Shown: in pieces, positions 16,500 to 25,117 of the stretch | Layout of the letters: every line of letters begins with the position of its first letter | Numbering within the stretch: position 1 is the stretch's first letter | Assembly (NCBI GenBank): GCA_013377095.1 | Contig: JACAAY010000013.1 | Coordinates: 1 to 64,000 of the forward strand | From: Desulfuromonadales bacterium | GTDB lineage: Bacteria; Desulfobacterota; Desulfuromonadia; Geobacterales; Pseudopelobacteraceae | Direction: 5' to 3' | Length of the DNA: 64,000 nucleotides | Notes under the pieces: model-generated | Database searches by the model: none | The model's input: only the letters and a program-made list of their open reading frames with translations | What the model was told of the DNA's origin: nothing | Position numbers and translations under genes: made by a program

Positions 16500-19394
16500 T
16501 TACAGCAGCTTGCGCAGATACTGGCCGGTGTAGGATCTGGTCACCGTGGCCAACTGCTCGGGTGTTCCGACGGCGATGATTTCGCCCCCCCGGTCGCCCC
16601 CCTCCGGTCCCAGGTCGATCAGCCAGTCGGCGGTCTTGATCACATCCAGGTTGTGCTCAATGATCACGATGGTGTTGCCGGTATTCACCAGACGCTGGAT
16701 CACCTCCAGCAGTTTGCGGATGTCCTCGAAATGCAGACCGGTGGTTGGTTCGTCCAGGATGTAGATGGTGCGGCCGGTGGCCCGTTTGGACAGTTCCTTG
16801 GCCAGCTTGACCCGCTGGGCCTCGCCCCCTGACAGGGTGGTGGCCGACTGCCCCAGTTTGATGTAGCCCAGCCCGACCTCATCCAGGGTCTTGAGCTTGT
16901 TCTTGATGCGCGGGATGGCGCCCATGAACTCCAGCGCCTGGGAAACGGTCATGTCCAGTACATCGGCGATGGATTTGCCCTTGTACAGCACCTCCAGGGT
17001 TTCGCGGTTGTAGCGCGCCCCCTTGCAGACCTCGCACTCCACGTACACATCCGGCAGAAAGTGCATCTCGATCTTGATGATGCCGTCACCGGAGCAGGCC
17101 TCGCAGCGCCCCCCCTTGACATTGAATGAGTAGCGCCCCGGCTTGTAACCCCGCAGCTTGGATTCGGGCAGGTTGGAAAACAGGTCGCGGATGTCGCTAA
17201 ACACGGCAGTATAGGTGGCCGGGTTGGAGCGCGGGGTGCGGCCGATGGGCGACTGGTCGATGTTGATGACCTTGTCCAGATGCTCCAGGCCGAGCAGATC
17301 CCCGACCGCGCCGGCCTTTTCCCGGCTGCGGTACAGCCGCTGGCTGAGCACCTTGTGCAGGGTATCGATCACCAGGGTGGATTTGCCCGAACCGGACACG
17401 CCGGTCACGCAGGTCATCACCCCCAGCGGAATCTCCACGGACACGTTCTTGAGGTTGTTCTCCGTGGCGCCGACGATACTTAGAAACTTGTCCGCCGTGC
17501 GCCTTTTTTTGGGCACGGCAATGGACAGCTCCCCGGACAGGTAGCGGCCGGTCAGGGAAGCGGGGTTTTTCATCACCTCTGCCGGTGTACCCTGGGCCAC
17601 CACCTCGCCGCCATGCACCCCGGCGCCCGGCCCCATGTCGATCAGGTGGTCGGCCTCCAGGATGGTCTCCTCGTCGTGTTCCACCACCAGCACCGTGTTG
17701 CCCAGGTCGCGCAACCGCTTGAGGGTGGCCAGCAGACGGGCGTTGTCGCGCTGGTGCAAGCCGATGGAAGGTTCGTCCAGGATGTAGAGCACCCCCACCA
17801 GGCTGGAACCGATCTGGGTTGCCAGGCGGATGCGCTGTCCCTCGCCACCGGAGAGGGTGCCGGCGGTGCGGTCCAGGGAGAGATAATCCAGCCCCACATT
17901 GACCAGGAAGGAGAGCCGTTCGCGGATCTCTTTCAGGATCCGCCGGGCGATCTCCTGCTCCTTGTCGGACAAAGCCAGCGTCTCGAAAAATGCCAGACAG
18001 TCCCGGATGGAGAGCGCGGTCACCTCCCTGATGGTCCGTTCACCCACCAGCACGTGCAGTGCCTCGGGCCGCAGGCGCGCGCCCTGGCAGGTGGGACAGG
18101 GCATGACGTTCATGTACTTTTCCAGATCCTCCCGAGCCGCGTCGGATTCGGTCTCGCGCCAGCGGCGCTGAAGGTTGTGCAGCACCCCTTCGAACTCCTT
18201 CTGGTAGGTATGGCGGCGATCGCCCTCCTCTTCCCACCAGAACTCGATCTTCTTACCCCTGGAGCCGTTCAGGATCACGTCACGCACATGCTCGGGCAGA
18301 TCCTTGAAGGGGGTGCGGATATCGAAATCATAGGCCTTGGCCAGGGCATCCAGGATCAGGTGAAACCAGCCCGAGAGCCGTTTCTCCCAGGGCGCGATGG
18401 CCCCCTCCCGCAATGACAGTTCCGGGTTGGGGATGACCTGCTCCGGGTCAAAATACATGCGTGTGCCGAGACCGGTACACTCCGGGCAGGCGCCGTGGGG
18501 GTTGTTGAAGGAAAACAGTCGCGGGGTGATCTCCTGGTAGGAGATGCCGCACTCTACGCAGGCCAGTTTTTCGGAGAAGATCAGGGTCTGCGGCGTTTCC
18601 CCCTCACCCCTGCCCTCTCCCCCGGGGAGAGGGGGATTGCCAACCTTCTCCCCCTGGGAGAGGGTAGCCGCAGGCCGGGTGAGGGATACCTTGACCACGC
18701 CATCGGCATGGTGCAGGGCAGTCTCCAGGGAATCGGCCAGGCGGCGCTGGACTGCATCCTTGACCACGATCCTGTCCACCACGATATCGATGTCATGTTT
18801 CTTCTTCTTGTCCAGCTCGATCTCGTCGGCCAGTTCCAGCTGTTTTCCGTCGATCACCACCCGCGTGAAACCCTCCTTGCGCAGCTGGTTGAGTTCCTTT
18901 TTGTACTCACCCTTGCGGCCTCGGATCATGGGGGCCAGCAGGGTCAGTTTGGTCCCGGCCGGGAGCAGCATCAGCTGGTCCACCATTTGGGACACGGTCT
19001 GGGAGGTGATCTCCTTGTCGCAGGAGATGCAGTGGGGGTGGCCAACCCGGGCGAACAGCAGACGCAGGTAGTCGTAGATCTCGGTCACCGTCCCCACGGT
19101 AGAGCGTGGATTTTTGCTGGTAGTCTTCTGCTCGATGGAGATGGCCGGCGAGAGCCCCTCGATGGACTCCACATCCGGTTTTTCCATCTGCTCCAGGAAC
19201 TGGCGGGCATAGGCGGAGAGCGACTCCACGTAGCGCCGCTGCCCCTCGGCGTAGATGGTATCGAAAGCCAGAGTCGATTTCCCGGAACCGGAGATGCCGG
19301 TGATCACCACCAACTGGTCGCGGGGGATCTCCACGTCAATGCACTTCAGGTTATGTTCGCAGGCGCCCTTGATGATGATTTTGTCGTGTGCCAT
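16500..19394 (-). CDS. uvrA: Excinuclease ABC subunit A
   Basis: UvrA, the damage-sensing ATPase of nucleotide excision repair, which loads UvrB. Both ABC cassettes are present ([16 protein letters not shown] and [13 protein letters not shown] Walker A motifs; [12 protein letters not shown] and [12 protein letters not shown] signatures), plus the zinc modules CVEC...CPEC and CEAC...CEVC. With the ATG at 19394 it is 964 residues, about 24 longer than E. coli UvrA. The excess is explained by an in-frame insertion (about residues 237-265, TRPAATL...GEGE) just before the first zinc module. An upstream TTG at 19424 is less likely as start. Confidence 0.96.
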   Translation of the reverse strand: MAHDKIIIKGACEHNLKCIDVEIPRDQLVVITGISGSGKSTLAFDTIYAEGQRRYVESLSAYARQFLEQMEKPDVESIEGLSPAISIEQKTTSKNPRSTVGTVTEIYDYLRLLFARVGHPHCISCDKEITSQTVSQMVDQLMLLPAGTKLTLLAPMIRGRKGEYKKELNQLRKEGFTRVVIDGKQLELADEIELDKKKKHDIDIVVDRIVVKDAVQRRLADSLETALHHADGVVKVSLTRPAATLSQGEKVGNPPLPGGEGRGEGETPQTLIFSEKLACVECGISYQEITPRLFSFNNPHGACPECTGLGTRMYFDPEQVIPNPELSLREGAIAPWEKRLSGWFHLILDALAKAYDFDIRTPFKDLPEHVRDVILNGSRGKKIEFWWEEEGDRRHTYQKEFEGVLHNLQRRWRETESDAAREDLEKYMNVMPCPTCQGARLRPEALHVLVGERTIREVTALSIRDCLAFFETLALSDKEQEIARRILKEIRERLSFLVNVGLDYLSLDRTAGTLSGGEGQRIRLATQIGSSLVGVLYILDEPSIGLHQRDNARLLATLKRLRDLGNTVLVVEHDEETILEADHLIDMGPGAGVHGGEVVAQGTPAEVMKNPASLTGRYLSGELSIAVPKKRRTADKFLSIVGATENNLKNVSVEIPLGVMTCVTGVSGSGKSTLVIDTLHKVLSQRLYRSREKAGAVGDLLGLEHLDKVINIDQSPIGRTPRSNPATYTAVFSDIRDLFSNLPESKLRGYKPGRYSFNVKGGRCEACSGDGIIKIEMHFLPDVYVECEVCKGARYNRETLEVLYKGKSIADVLDMTVSQALEFMGAIPRIKNKLKTLDEVGLGYIKLGQSATTLSGGEAQRVKLAKELSKRATGRTIYILDEPTTGLHFEDIRKLLEVIQRLVNTGNTIVIIEHNLDVIKTADWLIDLGPEGGDRGGEIIAVGTPEQLATVTRSYTGQYLRKLL
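18601..18685. repeat. Palindromic repeat element inserted in frame within uvrA
   Basis: An 85-base imperfect inverted repeat: CCCTCACCCCTGCCCTCTCCC at the left edge matches the complement of the right edge, which ends GGGTGAGGG. A smaller nested palindrome (CTCTCCCCCGGGGAGAG) lies inside. It encodes the Pro/Gly-rich peptide [14 protein letters not shown] within UvrA, at a position where relatives have nothing comparable. It resembles the abundant intergenic palindromic repeats of many Proteobacteria, here tolerated inside a gene. Confidence 0.8.
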
Positions 19395-19529
19395 GGTGAA
19401 TGCTGTTCCTTGTTTCTTGATCAACGGTTTTTTTGTAAGGCAACGTGGTAAGGCTTTAGGGTTCCAGGTACACCAAGGCCCGCGCTAGGCGGGCCCGGGG
19501 ATATTTCTTCAGACCTCTTACCGCATCCT

Positions 19530-19823
19530 TCAGCTGAGCCGCTTTCTGGCCCAGGCTGGGTTGCGGCGGCAGTCAAGCACGGCATGGATCGATACTTCGC
19601 TTTCAGTAGCCCTGTAGTAAATGGCAAAAGGAAATCGTTTTGCCAGCATCCTGTGGTAGCCCCCGAAAAATACGGGATGGATACCGGCATAAATCAGCAG
19701 TGAATCAATCTCGGAGAACAGGGAGTCAATGAAGTATTCTCCCAGACCGGCACTCTGTTGTTCATAAAATCGTGCACCGTCGATCAGGTCCTGTGAAGCG
19801 GCATCAAGAATGCGGATTTTCAC
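19530..19823 (-). CDS. ParE/RelE-family toxin
   Basis: A toxin-like protein of 97 residues if translated from the GTG at 19823, whose first bases overlap the antitoxin stop (GTGA); an ATG at 19862 would lie deep inside the antitoxin gene. The fold pattern fits ParE: the N-terminal helix region LIDGARFYEQQSAGLGEYF, then the strand-rich HRMLAKRFPFAIYYRA and the conserved end IHAVLDCRRNPAWARKR. Such toxins target gyrase (ParE) or ribosome-bound mRNA (RelE); which applies here cannot be told. Paired with the gene just upstream. Confidence 0.85.
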   Translation of the reverse strand: MKIRILDAASQDLIDGARFYEQQSAGLGEYFIDSLFSEIDSLLIYAGIHPVFFGGYHRMLAKRFPFAIYYRATESEVSIHAVLDCRRNPAWARKRLS

Positions 19824-20038
19824 GAAAGCGATTCCCTGATCCTTTTCTTTGCGGTTTGCCAATCTACAAACGATGCCTCACCTGCAAGCATGTTCCGCTC
19901 GCGATCTGCCAGGACATCGCCGTGCCAACCCGGTGACTGCAGCTGGTCCGAATGTTGGCACAGATCATCCCACAGAATTTCCATAGTGCGAATTTTATCG
20001 CCAATGGTCATTTGTTCCAAGGGAAGCACAATATTCAT
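19820..20038 (-). CDS. Antitoxin of the addiction-module component family
   Basis: A 72-residue antitoxin-like protein of the short family often paired with ParE-type toxins. The typical layout is visible: an N-terminal helix region (LEQMTIGDKIRTMEILWDDL) and a charged end containing WQTAKKRIRESL, which would wrap the toxin. The toxin start overlaps its stop. It would neutralise the toxin and probably repress the operon. No obvious operator palindrome was found upstream. Confidence 0.82.
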   Translation of the reverse strand: MNIVLPLEQMTIGDKIRTMEILWDDLCQHSDQLQSPGWHGDVLADRERNMLAGEASFVDWQTAKKRIRESLS

Positions 20039-20235
20039 ACGTCACCTCGTTTTCGAGAATACAATCACTCCGAAACAATCAATACTCCATCTGATTCAGA
20101 CCATATCATACACTGGATCCAAATTCAGCTGGCAATCTAAAAACCATGTCCTGGCCCGACAAACATGAGGTACCGCGCTTTGCCGCCCGGATAGTACGCT
20201 TGCAAACAAGTCCCGCGCACGGCGGTCCCCATGAA

Positions 20236-20433
20236 TCATTTCTTCAGATCTTTCGCCGCATCCTTCAGCTTATCCCCGACCTTACCAATCTCCTGACCGG
20301 CCTTTTCCGCCGCCTTGTCCATGGCCTTGCCGGCCCGTTCCGCCGGGCCTTCCTTTTTCTGGCAGCCGACAACTCCTGCCACAAACAGACCAAGCACAAA
20401 TACCGTGGCAACACTTCTGACGAATTTCAGCAT
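20236..20433 (-). CDS. Small lipoprotein with charged helical tail
   Basis: A 65-residue protein with a lipoprotein signal peptide: a short basic start, a hydrophobic core and the lipobox VVGC with C24 as the lipidated residue. The mature part is Lys/Ala/Glu-rich (AERAGKAMDKAAEKAGQEIG), predicted helical and possibly coiled coil, like entericidin-type or small LEA-like envelope proteins. A strong AAAAGGAG site precedes the ATG. The function is unknown; it would be anchored in the cell envelope. Confidence 0.75.
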   Translation of the reverse strand: MLKFVRSVATVFVLGLFVAGVVGCQKKEGPAERAGKAMDKAAEKAGQEIGKVGDKLKDAAKDLKK

Positions 20434-20467
20434 GTGAGATCTCCTTTTCCATCGTGTAATCGGCGGA

Positions 20468-20812
20468 TCAGTAGGGGCGCAGTTGCGCGCCGCAGCCGAT
20501 ATGCCAGTGAAGATGCTTGGACGACTGGTACTCCCCCAGGTTGGTGTAAACACGGCAGGCGCCAAAGCGCTCCATGAAATCCCCGGCGATCATTTTGGCC
20601 GTGCGCATCAGCTCCAGCAGCAGTTCGTTATCCTCTTCCCCCAGGGTAAGCAGTGATTCCACATGTTTCCTGGGAAGCAGGACCACATGGTTTTCCCAGA
20701 GCGGGTTGGTGTGGTGAAAAGCAAAGACCCGTTCGTTCTGACAGTACACCGGAACGTCAATAAGTCCTGTCAGAATTTTATCGCAGTAGAAATCGCAGGT
20801 GGGGGTAGTCAT
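20468..20812 (-). CDS. HIT-family hydrolase
   Basis: A 114-residue histidine-triad protein. The catalytic motif HLHWHIG near the C-terminus supplies the three histidines, and the upstream stretch HVVLLPRKHVESLLTL is the typical HIT strand-helix pair. Family members hydrolyse AMP-linked substrates or dinucleoside polyphosphates; the substrate here is not known. Start chosen at the ATG before TTPTCDFYC, because the preceding 16 codons do not resemble the family. Confidence 0.88.
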   Translation of the reverse strand: MTTPTCDFYCDKILTGLIDVPVYCQNERVFAFHHTNPLWENHVVLLPRKHVESLLTLGEEDNELLLELMRTAKMIAGDFMERFGACRVYTNLGEYQSSKHLHWHIGCGAQLRPY

Positions 20813-20935
20813 GTCAGCTCGTTTTGTTATTTGGGATTGAGAATTAATGTATGCTGTCACCGGTACTTTCTGGAGGAATCTGAAATTTGATGGAGGTGGA
20901 GAGATTAGTCATAGTTTTACAAAAGTTCAAATCCA

Positions 20936-21640
20936 TCAGGTAGCTTCGGCAACAGCCTGAATTCTCTCCATCAAGAGCGGTATTCGCCACTGGCTCGCCG
21001 AATCCGGCAAGAGGTATCCCGGGAGTGAATCCAGGAAATCCCTTTTCTGCAGAAAATCTCTGAAGGTTCGTGAGAGAAAGACCTTAACTTCCTCCGCCGC
21101 CGCTCTGACTTCGTCGGCTAACTCGGGCCGGCCGTCGAGAAGCGTAACAATATCTTCCATATCGTGGCTTGCCATGAAATCACCCTTACCACGGCTGTAA
21201 AAGGCCTCGATTTTCGTAGCAAGAAAGAACGGGCCTGTTACCACCCGAACCGGCATTCCCTCTTCAATTTCAGTTAACGTGGCAAATTGCAACGCTTGAG
21301 AGTACCACCTGTTACTGAAGCCAAGTATTTCCGTGTCGGTCGGCATAACATCCACGGCAATTCCGTCTATCCTCCACCGGCATAGTGGCGCACTTTCTTC
21401 GTGATCCTCCCTGAATCCAAGGGATTGTAACGACTCAGCGAGGCGGTAATACTCAACCCTTGAGGCAATCTCAACGATAACGTCCACATCGGTTGTGATT
21501 CGAACATCGGGTGTCGCTGTATCGGTTATGAGCAGAGCGGTTGCTGCCCCTCCCAGGAAAACCATCCGTTCCCGCAACGACCCCAGACGTCTTGCCACAT
21601 GCCTGATCATCTCCAGATTCGTCTCGACTGCCCTTACCAT
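20936..21640 (-). CDS. Nucleotidyltransferase, AbiEii-like
   Basis: A 234-residue protein with a nucleotidyltransferase signature: FLGGAATALL, then RITTDVDVIVE with the metal-binding aspartates, and later AVDVMPTD. The overall plan, including KIEAFYSRGKGDFMASHDMEDI, fits the AbiEii/AbiGii family, which includes type IV toxins and phage-defence proteins. Its start overlaps the stop of the adjacent regulator-like gene by seven bases, so the two form an operon. A toxin role is inferred from family and pairing, not shown. Confidence 0.75.
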   Translation of the reverse strand: MVRAVETNLEMIRHVARRLGSLRERMVFLGGAATALLITDTATPDVRITTDVDVIVEIASRVEYYRLAESLQSLGFREDHEESAPLCRWRIDGIAVDVMPTDTEILGFSNRWYSQALQFATLTEIEEGMPVRVVTGPFFLATKIEAFYSRGKGDFMASHDMEDIVTLLDGRPELADEVRAAAEEVKVFLSRTFRDFLQKRDFLDSLPGYLLPDSASQWRIPLLMERIQAVAEAT

Positions 21641-22155
21641 TCCTGCTCCAATCGCTCAGTCAGCAACTTGACGGCAATTTCGCGCTCTCGCACCCTTCCG
21701 TCTCGGATAGCGTCCACCAGTGCAAGCAATTCGTAAAAAGCCTGGTCGCGCGGCGCCACTTTGGGCACGGAACGGTAGAGCGGCGAGAATTCATAGCCGC
21801 GTACCGCTCCATCCGAGTCCGGCCATACCGGCGGCGGTTCGCCTGACTGAACTACAAGGCTGTTCAGCGGCGGGGCTGCATAGCAGGTGGGAATGCCGCG
21901 GGTGAGCTGGCCGCGGTCGGGTGGAAAAGCATACTTCACCCCGTGCACCAGGAATTCCTGCAGAGACCGTATAACCGCAACATTCCTCTGGGTATCAAAC
22001 AGCCGCGCCTTCGCAGCCCGCCTGATGCCGCTGTGTACCTCAGACGGGCTCATGCCGAGTTCGAGCGCAAGAGCGCTGTAGGACCAGGGCCGGTTGCCGA
22101 GGGTGATGAGCTTGAGGAGGATGACGATGTCTTGAGGCTTGAGTACCATTGCCAT
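21634..22155 (-). CDS. Winged-helix regulator-like partner of the nucleotidyltransferase
   Basis: A 173-residue protein. Its first 60 residues (ILLKLITLGNRPWSYSALAL, then MSPSEVHSGIRRA) read as a helix-turn-helix of MarR/wHTH type. The C-terminal half contains a Pro-rich stretch and EREIAVKLLTERLEQEW. It is encoded just upstream of the AbiEii-like gene and could act as its antitoxin or repressor, by analogy with AbiEi, though it does not closely resemble AbiEi. ATGs at 22155 and 22149 are both possible starts and neither has a good ribosome site. Confidence 0.65.
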   Translation of the reverse strand: MAMVLKPQDIVILLKLITLGNRPWSYSALALELGMSPSEVHSGIRRAAKARLFDTQRNVAVIRSLQEFLVHGVKYAFPPDRGQLTRGIPTCYAAPPLNSLVVQSGEPPPVWPDSDGAVRGYEFSPLYRSVPKVAPRDQAFYELLALVDAIRDGRVREREIAVKLLTERLEQEW

Positions 22156-22160
22156 ATTCT

Positions 22161-22170
22161 ATTCGCGAAT
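22161..22170. promoter_or_regulatory. Short palindrome before the wHTH gene
   Basis: ATTCGCGAAT is a perfect 10-base palindrome 6-15 bases ahead of the start codon at 22155. It would cover the ribosome site region and could be an autoregulatory operator. At this length chance is a real alternative. The rest of 22171-22435 shows no convincing gene. Confidence 0.25.
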
Positions 22171-22435
22171 TGAGAATGGCGCAAGTGTAAATTGTACGCC
22201 TTTCATAATCTTGAAAAGGTACTCAAGACAGCATTCTCTGGTTGGTAACGGATGATATGTTTTGAGGGCCACCAATGGAGTCGTTTTTGACATTTGTTGA
22301 TTTGCTTGCGTAATGCAGAGAAAGATTATACGTCGAACCTGCCCCCTCAGGCTCTCATTGCATCAAACAGTTCCAGCCGTTCCCGAGGGAGATGTATGTA
22401 AATATACGCAACATGAAATTCTGATTTGCATAATC

Positions 22436-22984
22436 TTATTTCCTCTCTTGTTTTTTGTCTAATTCCTTTCGTATTTCCTGATATTCTGACTGTGAATATG
22501 TTTTTTCCAATATGCTTTTGTTTTTATTTGCAAGCCCACTGTGAATGCAAGACATGACGTACTCCTCATGGTCAATATAACTATATTCGCTCTTAAATCT
22601 CTCCAACTTAAATACATATCCGCCAATCCAAGAAAAATCACTTCGTTTTTTGTATCCTGGGAAAATCCAATAGTTATTCCAGGCCACATAGCCCGGTTTA
22701 TAAATGGTTACGTCAGGATTTTCAGCAGTTGAGTCGTTGTATCCTGGGATTGTTACAGCTCCATTTTTATCTGATAAAACTTCAATCGCCTTCTCGGAGG
22801 TAGTATACGTATTGCCGAATCCATGGTTTTTTGTCCATTCTACAAGGAGTATTGCCCCTTCGATGGGTTGTCCTGTTTCAGCATCCACGATCTTACCTTT
22901 AATCGCTTTGCCTGATACAGGGCCGGTGCACGCTGCACTTGGCAAAAGCATTATTATTAATAGGATAAATATTAATTGCTTCAT
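22436..22984 (-). CDS. Lipoprotein with carboxypeptidase-regulatory-like domain
   Basis: A 182-residue predicted lipoprotein: the signal segment ends in PSAAC with the lipidated cysteine at C19. The following region (KAIKGKIVDAETGQPIEGAI, then a strand pattern ending at VTIPGYND and VTIYKPGYV) matches the carboxypeptidase-regulatory-like beta-sandwich seen in many envelope proteins. The C-terminal 60 residues are charged and contain no recognised domain. Base composition is AT-richer than the flanking core genes, consistent with an accessory region. Confidence 0.75.
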   Translation of the reverse strand: MKQLIFILLIIMLLPSAACTGPVSGKAIKGKIVDAETGQPIEGAILLVEWTKNHGFGNTYTTSEKAIEVLSDKNGAVTIPGYNDSTAENPDVTIYKPGYVAWNNYWIFPGYKKRSDFSWIGGYVFKLERFKSEYSYIDHEEYVMSCIHSGLANKNKSILEKTYSQSEYQEIRKELDKKQERK

Positions 22985-23141
22985 TGGGGCCTCCAGCGGA
23001 CTTTAGTAATTATAGATACACCACAACCCTGTTTCATCTCTCAAAAAAGTACGGGAAAGGAATATTCGCCGCCTTCATCCTGCTTGATTAAACCACCTTG
23101 AGCGTTGTAATCAGATTACAGGTAGATCTTAACAGCGTGAA

Positions 23142-23282
23142 TCATGTTTCTGCGTCAAACTCCGCCAGGAGAAGGGTGGCCACTTCATCCAGCTGACAAT
23201 TCTCGCTCTGTCCTCGCTAATGCGCCATTTCTTTCAGTCGCTGATATTTTTCATCCGGCAAACGAAGTGTCAGTGCGCTCAT
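23142..23282 (-). pseudogene. RHH antitoxin gene interrupted by an in-frame amber stop
   Basis: Reading from the ATG at 23282 gives MSALTLRLPDEKYQRLKEMA followed by a histidine and a TAG (23217-23219). The same frame continues to a TGA at 23142 and encodes RGQSENCQLDEVATLLLAEF, which is the expected second half of a ribbon-helix-helix antitoxin. So a single stop codon splits an otherwise intact 46-residue antitoxin. It lies directly downstream of a PIN toxin remnant. Confidence 0.75.
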
Positions 23283-23286
23283 AAAC

Positions 23287-23388
23287 TCAGCTCCTTTGTA
23301 TCGCTTCCGGACAAACAACCTTCAATACCGGAAATAACAGCTCCACGCGGGCCACATCGCGAATGTTGCGTGTTATGATATGTTCCGC
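23287..23388 (-). pseudogene. C-terminal remnant of a PIN-domain (VapC-like) toxin
   Basis: The minus-strand frame ending at the TGA at 23287 encodes AEHIITRNIRDVARVELLFP and about 13 more residues. This is the conserved last part of PIN toxins (the HIITRN motif before the final aspartate). The first three quarters of the gene are absent; upstream the frame runs into an 8-bp tandem repeat. The antitoxin remnant starts five bases further on, so an ancient pair was inactivated. Confidence 0.65.
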
Positions 23389-23435
23389 TCTTCCAGAACA
23401 GTTTGAAGAAGACCTTCATGCGCATTTCCGCTTTT

Positions 23436-23467
23436 CGTTGCGTCGTTGCGTCGTTGCGGCGTTGCGT
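23436..23467. repeat. Four tandem copies of an 8-bp unit
   Basis: CGTTGCGT is repeated four times, the third copy ending in G. It sits where the missing part of the PIN gene would be and may mark a rearrangement point. It is too short and regular for a CRISPR array. The stretch 23468-23758 contains only hairpins, including ACCGGTT/AACCGGT near 23616 and CCCCCCGGGCAAGCCGGGGGG near 23690, and no gene. Confidence 0.5.
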
Positions 23468-23758
23468 GATCAATGGCTTTTCACCTTTAAAACCAAAACC
23501 GGTCTCGCGGAAATTAGCGATCGGGACGGTATTATCTGCAGCCAAAAGCACTGATGTCAATTATTCTAATAAATTAACGACAAGGTTGCAGTATGAATGA
23601 TGATTTCTGAGTGGACCGGTTTGAACCGGTGAAAGGCGGTTGCGGACGGAATCGTGGATTCCGGATGTTTGCCAGAGAGGGGTTCCTTCCCCCCGGGCAA
23701 GCCGGGGGGAGCGGGAGGGTAAAGGGGGCGTTATCTGTATCTAACCAGCGATCAAAGC

Positions 23759-23881
23759 TTATTCATACCTGATGGTGACATCTGCCCGCCCACAGATGGG
23801 ACAAGAATTTTCCTCTTCACTGACATTAAAATCTCTTTTGCACTGTGGGCAAAACAAAATTTTGTTTTTGGAAGTTTGCAT
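23759..23881 (-). CDS. 40-residue zinc-ribbon / rubredoxin-like protein
   Basis: A very small protein with two CxxC pairs, FCPQC and SCPIC, spaced 16 apart: enough for one zinc or iron site. An AGGAGA ribosome site precedes the ATG. It lies downstream of the rubrerythrin gene on the same strand, 146 bases away, and could be an electron carrier for it, but with only 40 residues it may equally be a structural zinc ribbon. Confidence 0.65.
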   Translation of the reverse strand: MQTSKNKILFCPQCKRDFNVSEEENSCPICGRADVTIRYE

Positions 23882-24027
23882 GATGTTTGTCTCCTGTATT
23901 TTGTTTGATACTTCAGGAAGAGGCGAATTCTGGTGGCCCAAATGGTAAAGGTTACCGGTTACCTGCAATCCCCCCCATCGCCGGCCTGACCCACTACAGG
24001 GGATGGGCCGGGAAGGGGGGACAGGTT

Positions 24028-24570
24028 CTAGAAATAGCGCTTCAACAGACCGGCGAAAACCTGCCCGTGACGGGCTTCGTCCTTGCACATTTCATGTACG
24101 GTGTCATGGATGGCGTCGTAGTTGAGCTGTTTTGCCTTGGTGGCCATGTCTTTCTTCCCTTTGCAGGCGCCGTTTTCAGCTTCGACGCGCGCGGCAAGAT
24201 TGGCCTTCGTATCGGCCTTGACCACTTCACCCAAAAGTTCGCCGAATTTTGCGGCGTGCTCGGCCTCTTCAAAGGCGATGCGCTTGTAGGCTTCCGCCAC
24301 TTCGGGGTACCCTTCGCGATCAGCCTGACGGCTCATGGCCAGGTACATGCCGACTTCCGTGCATTCTCCCATGAAATGTGCTCTCAGTCCTTCAAGAAGC
24401 TCCGCATCGATCCCCTGGGCTACGCCGATCTTGTGCTCATCTGCCCAGGTCAGTTCGCCTTCAACCTGAACGGAAAACTTGCTGGCCGGAGCCTTGCACT
24501 GGGGGCATTCAGCGGGGGGAGCAGCGCCTTCAAAAACATAGCCACAGACATCGCACACAAATTTCTTCAT
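24028..24570 (-). CDS. Rubrerythrin with N-terminal rubredoxin domain (reverse rubrerythrin)
   Basis: A 180-residue peroxidase-type protein that protects anaerobes from peroxide. The rubredoxin domain comes first (FVCDVCG and ECPQC, C6, C9, C22, C25), and the ferritin-like di-iron domain follows, with ExxH-type ligands visible in [14 protein letters not shown] and [11 protein letters not shown]. In classic rubrerythrins the order is opposite, so this is the reverse type described in clostridia. Electrons would come from NAD(P)H through a rubredoxin reductase not encoded here. Confidence 0.92.
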   Translation of the reverse strand: MKKFVCDVCGYVFEGAAPPAECPQCKAPASKFSVQVEGELTWADEHKIGVAQGIDAELLEGLRAHFMGECTEVGMYLAMSRQADREGYPEVAEAYKRIAFEEAEHAAKFGELLGEVVKADTKANLAARVEAENGACKGKKDMATKAKQLNYDAIHDTVHEMCKDEARHGQVFAGLLKRYF

Positions 24571-25117
24571 GGTTTCTCCTTTTATAGTTCATTGTTTTTA
24601 TGAGTGCGATGCCATCCGGCCGCACAAACGATCAAGGGACTAAATTTATCTTTTATGTCTTTTTACGCTTACTTTTTTCCGCTGTCAACCATAAATTGGC
24701 GATTGTCACGCTGTACCCAGGCTGTTTTTCAAAAAAGAGAGTTCTCCCACGAACACAAGGGACAGATCATATTTTGCCTGTAAATACCGTTGACTACAAT
24801 TATTCAGCGACTCGCAGACAGGATGCTGCATTAACATTTACAAGTAATACAGGACAATTTGATGAAGCGACCTTTCTTTGGCTGGGGTAGCCCTGTAATA
24901 CATACCTTCAGCCTTCATCCTTGCATCTCACATCTCAAGCAGCGTCCCGACGTTGGTGAAAAAGAATCGCTCCCCCAGCCAGCCAGCCGGCCGGCCAGCT
25001 GCGCAGCCCTGGGCATACGGTCAATTCACAGAGAACCGTCCGGCGAATGGTCATTGTTTTTCGTTAAGGAATAATCGCAACAATCAGCTCCCAATGTGCC
25101 CGCTTCTCGGAACAGGG
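24571..25117. other. 547-bp region without a supported gene
   Basis: Reading frames here are short and have no recognisable motif. The right part includes a low-complexity run of CAGC and CCGG units near 24980. The left end must contain the rubrerythrin promoter, but no clear consensus was identified. Confidence 0.4.

Noticed and set aside
22347-22435. Minus-strand frame reading IHLPRERLELFDAMRA after the lipoprotein gene
   Set aside because: It looks protein-like, perhaps a gene tail, but has no start, no recognised family and only about 30 codons.
23217-23219. TAG in the antitoxin read as a recoded amino acid
   Set aside because: There is no sign of amber recoding in the window, and the neighbouring toxin is already destroyed; a nonsense mutation is simpler.
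23436-23467. Tandem 8-bp repeats as a CRISPR array
   Set aside because: The repeats are contiguous without spacers and too short.
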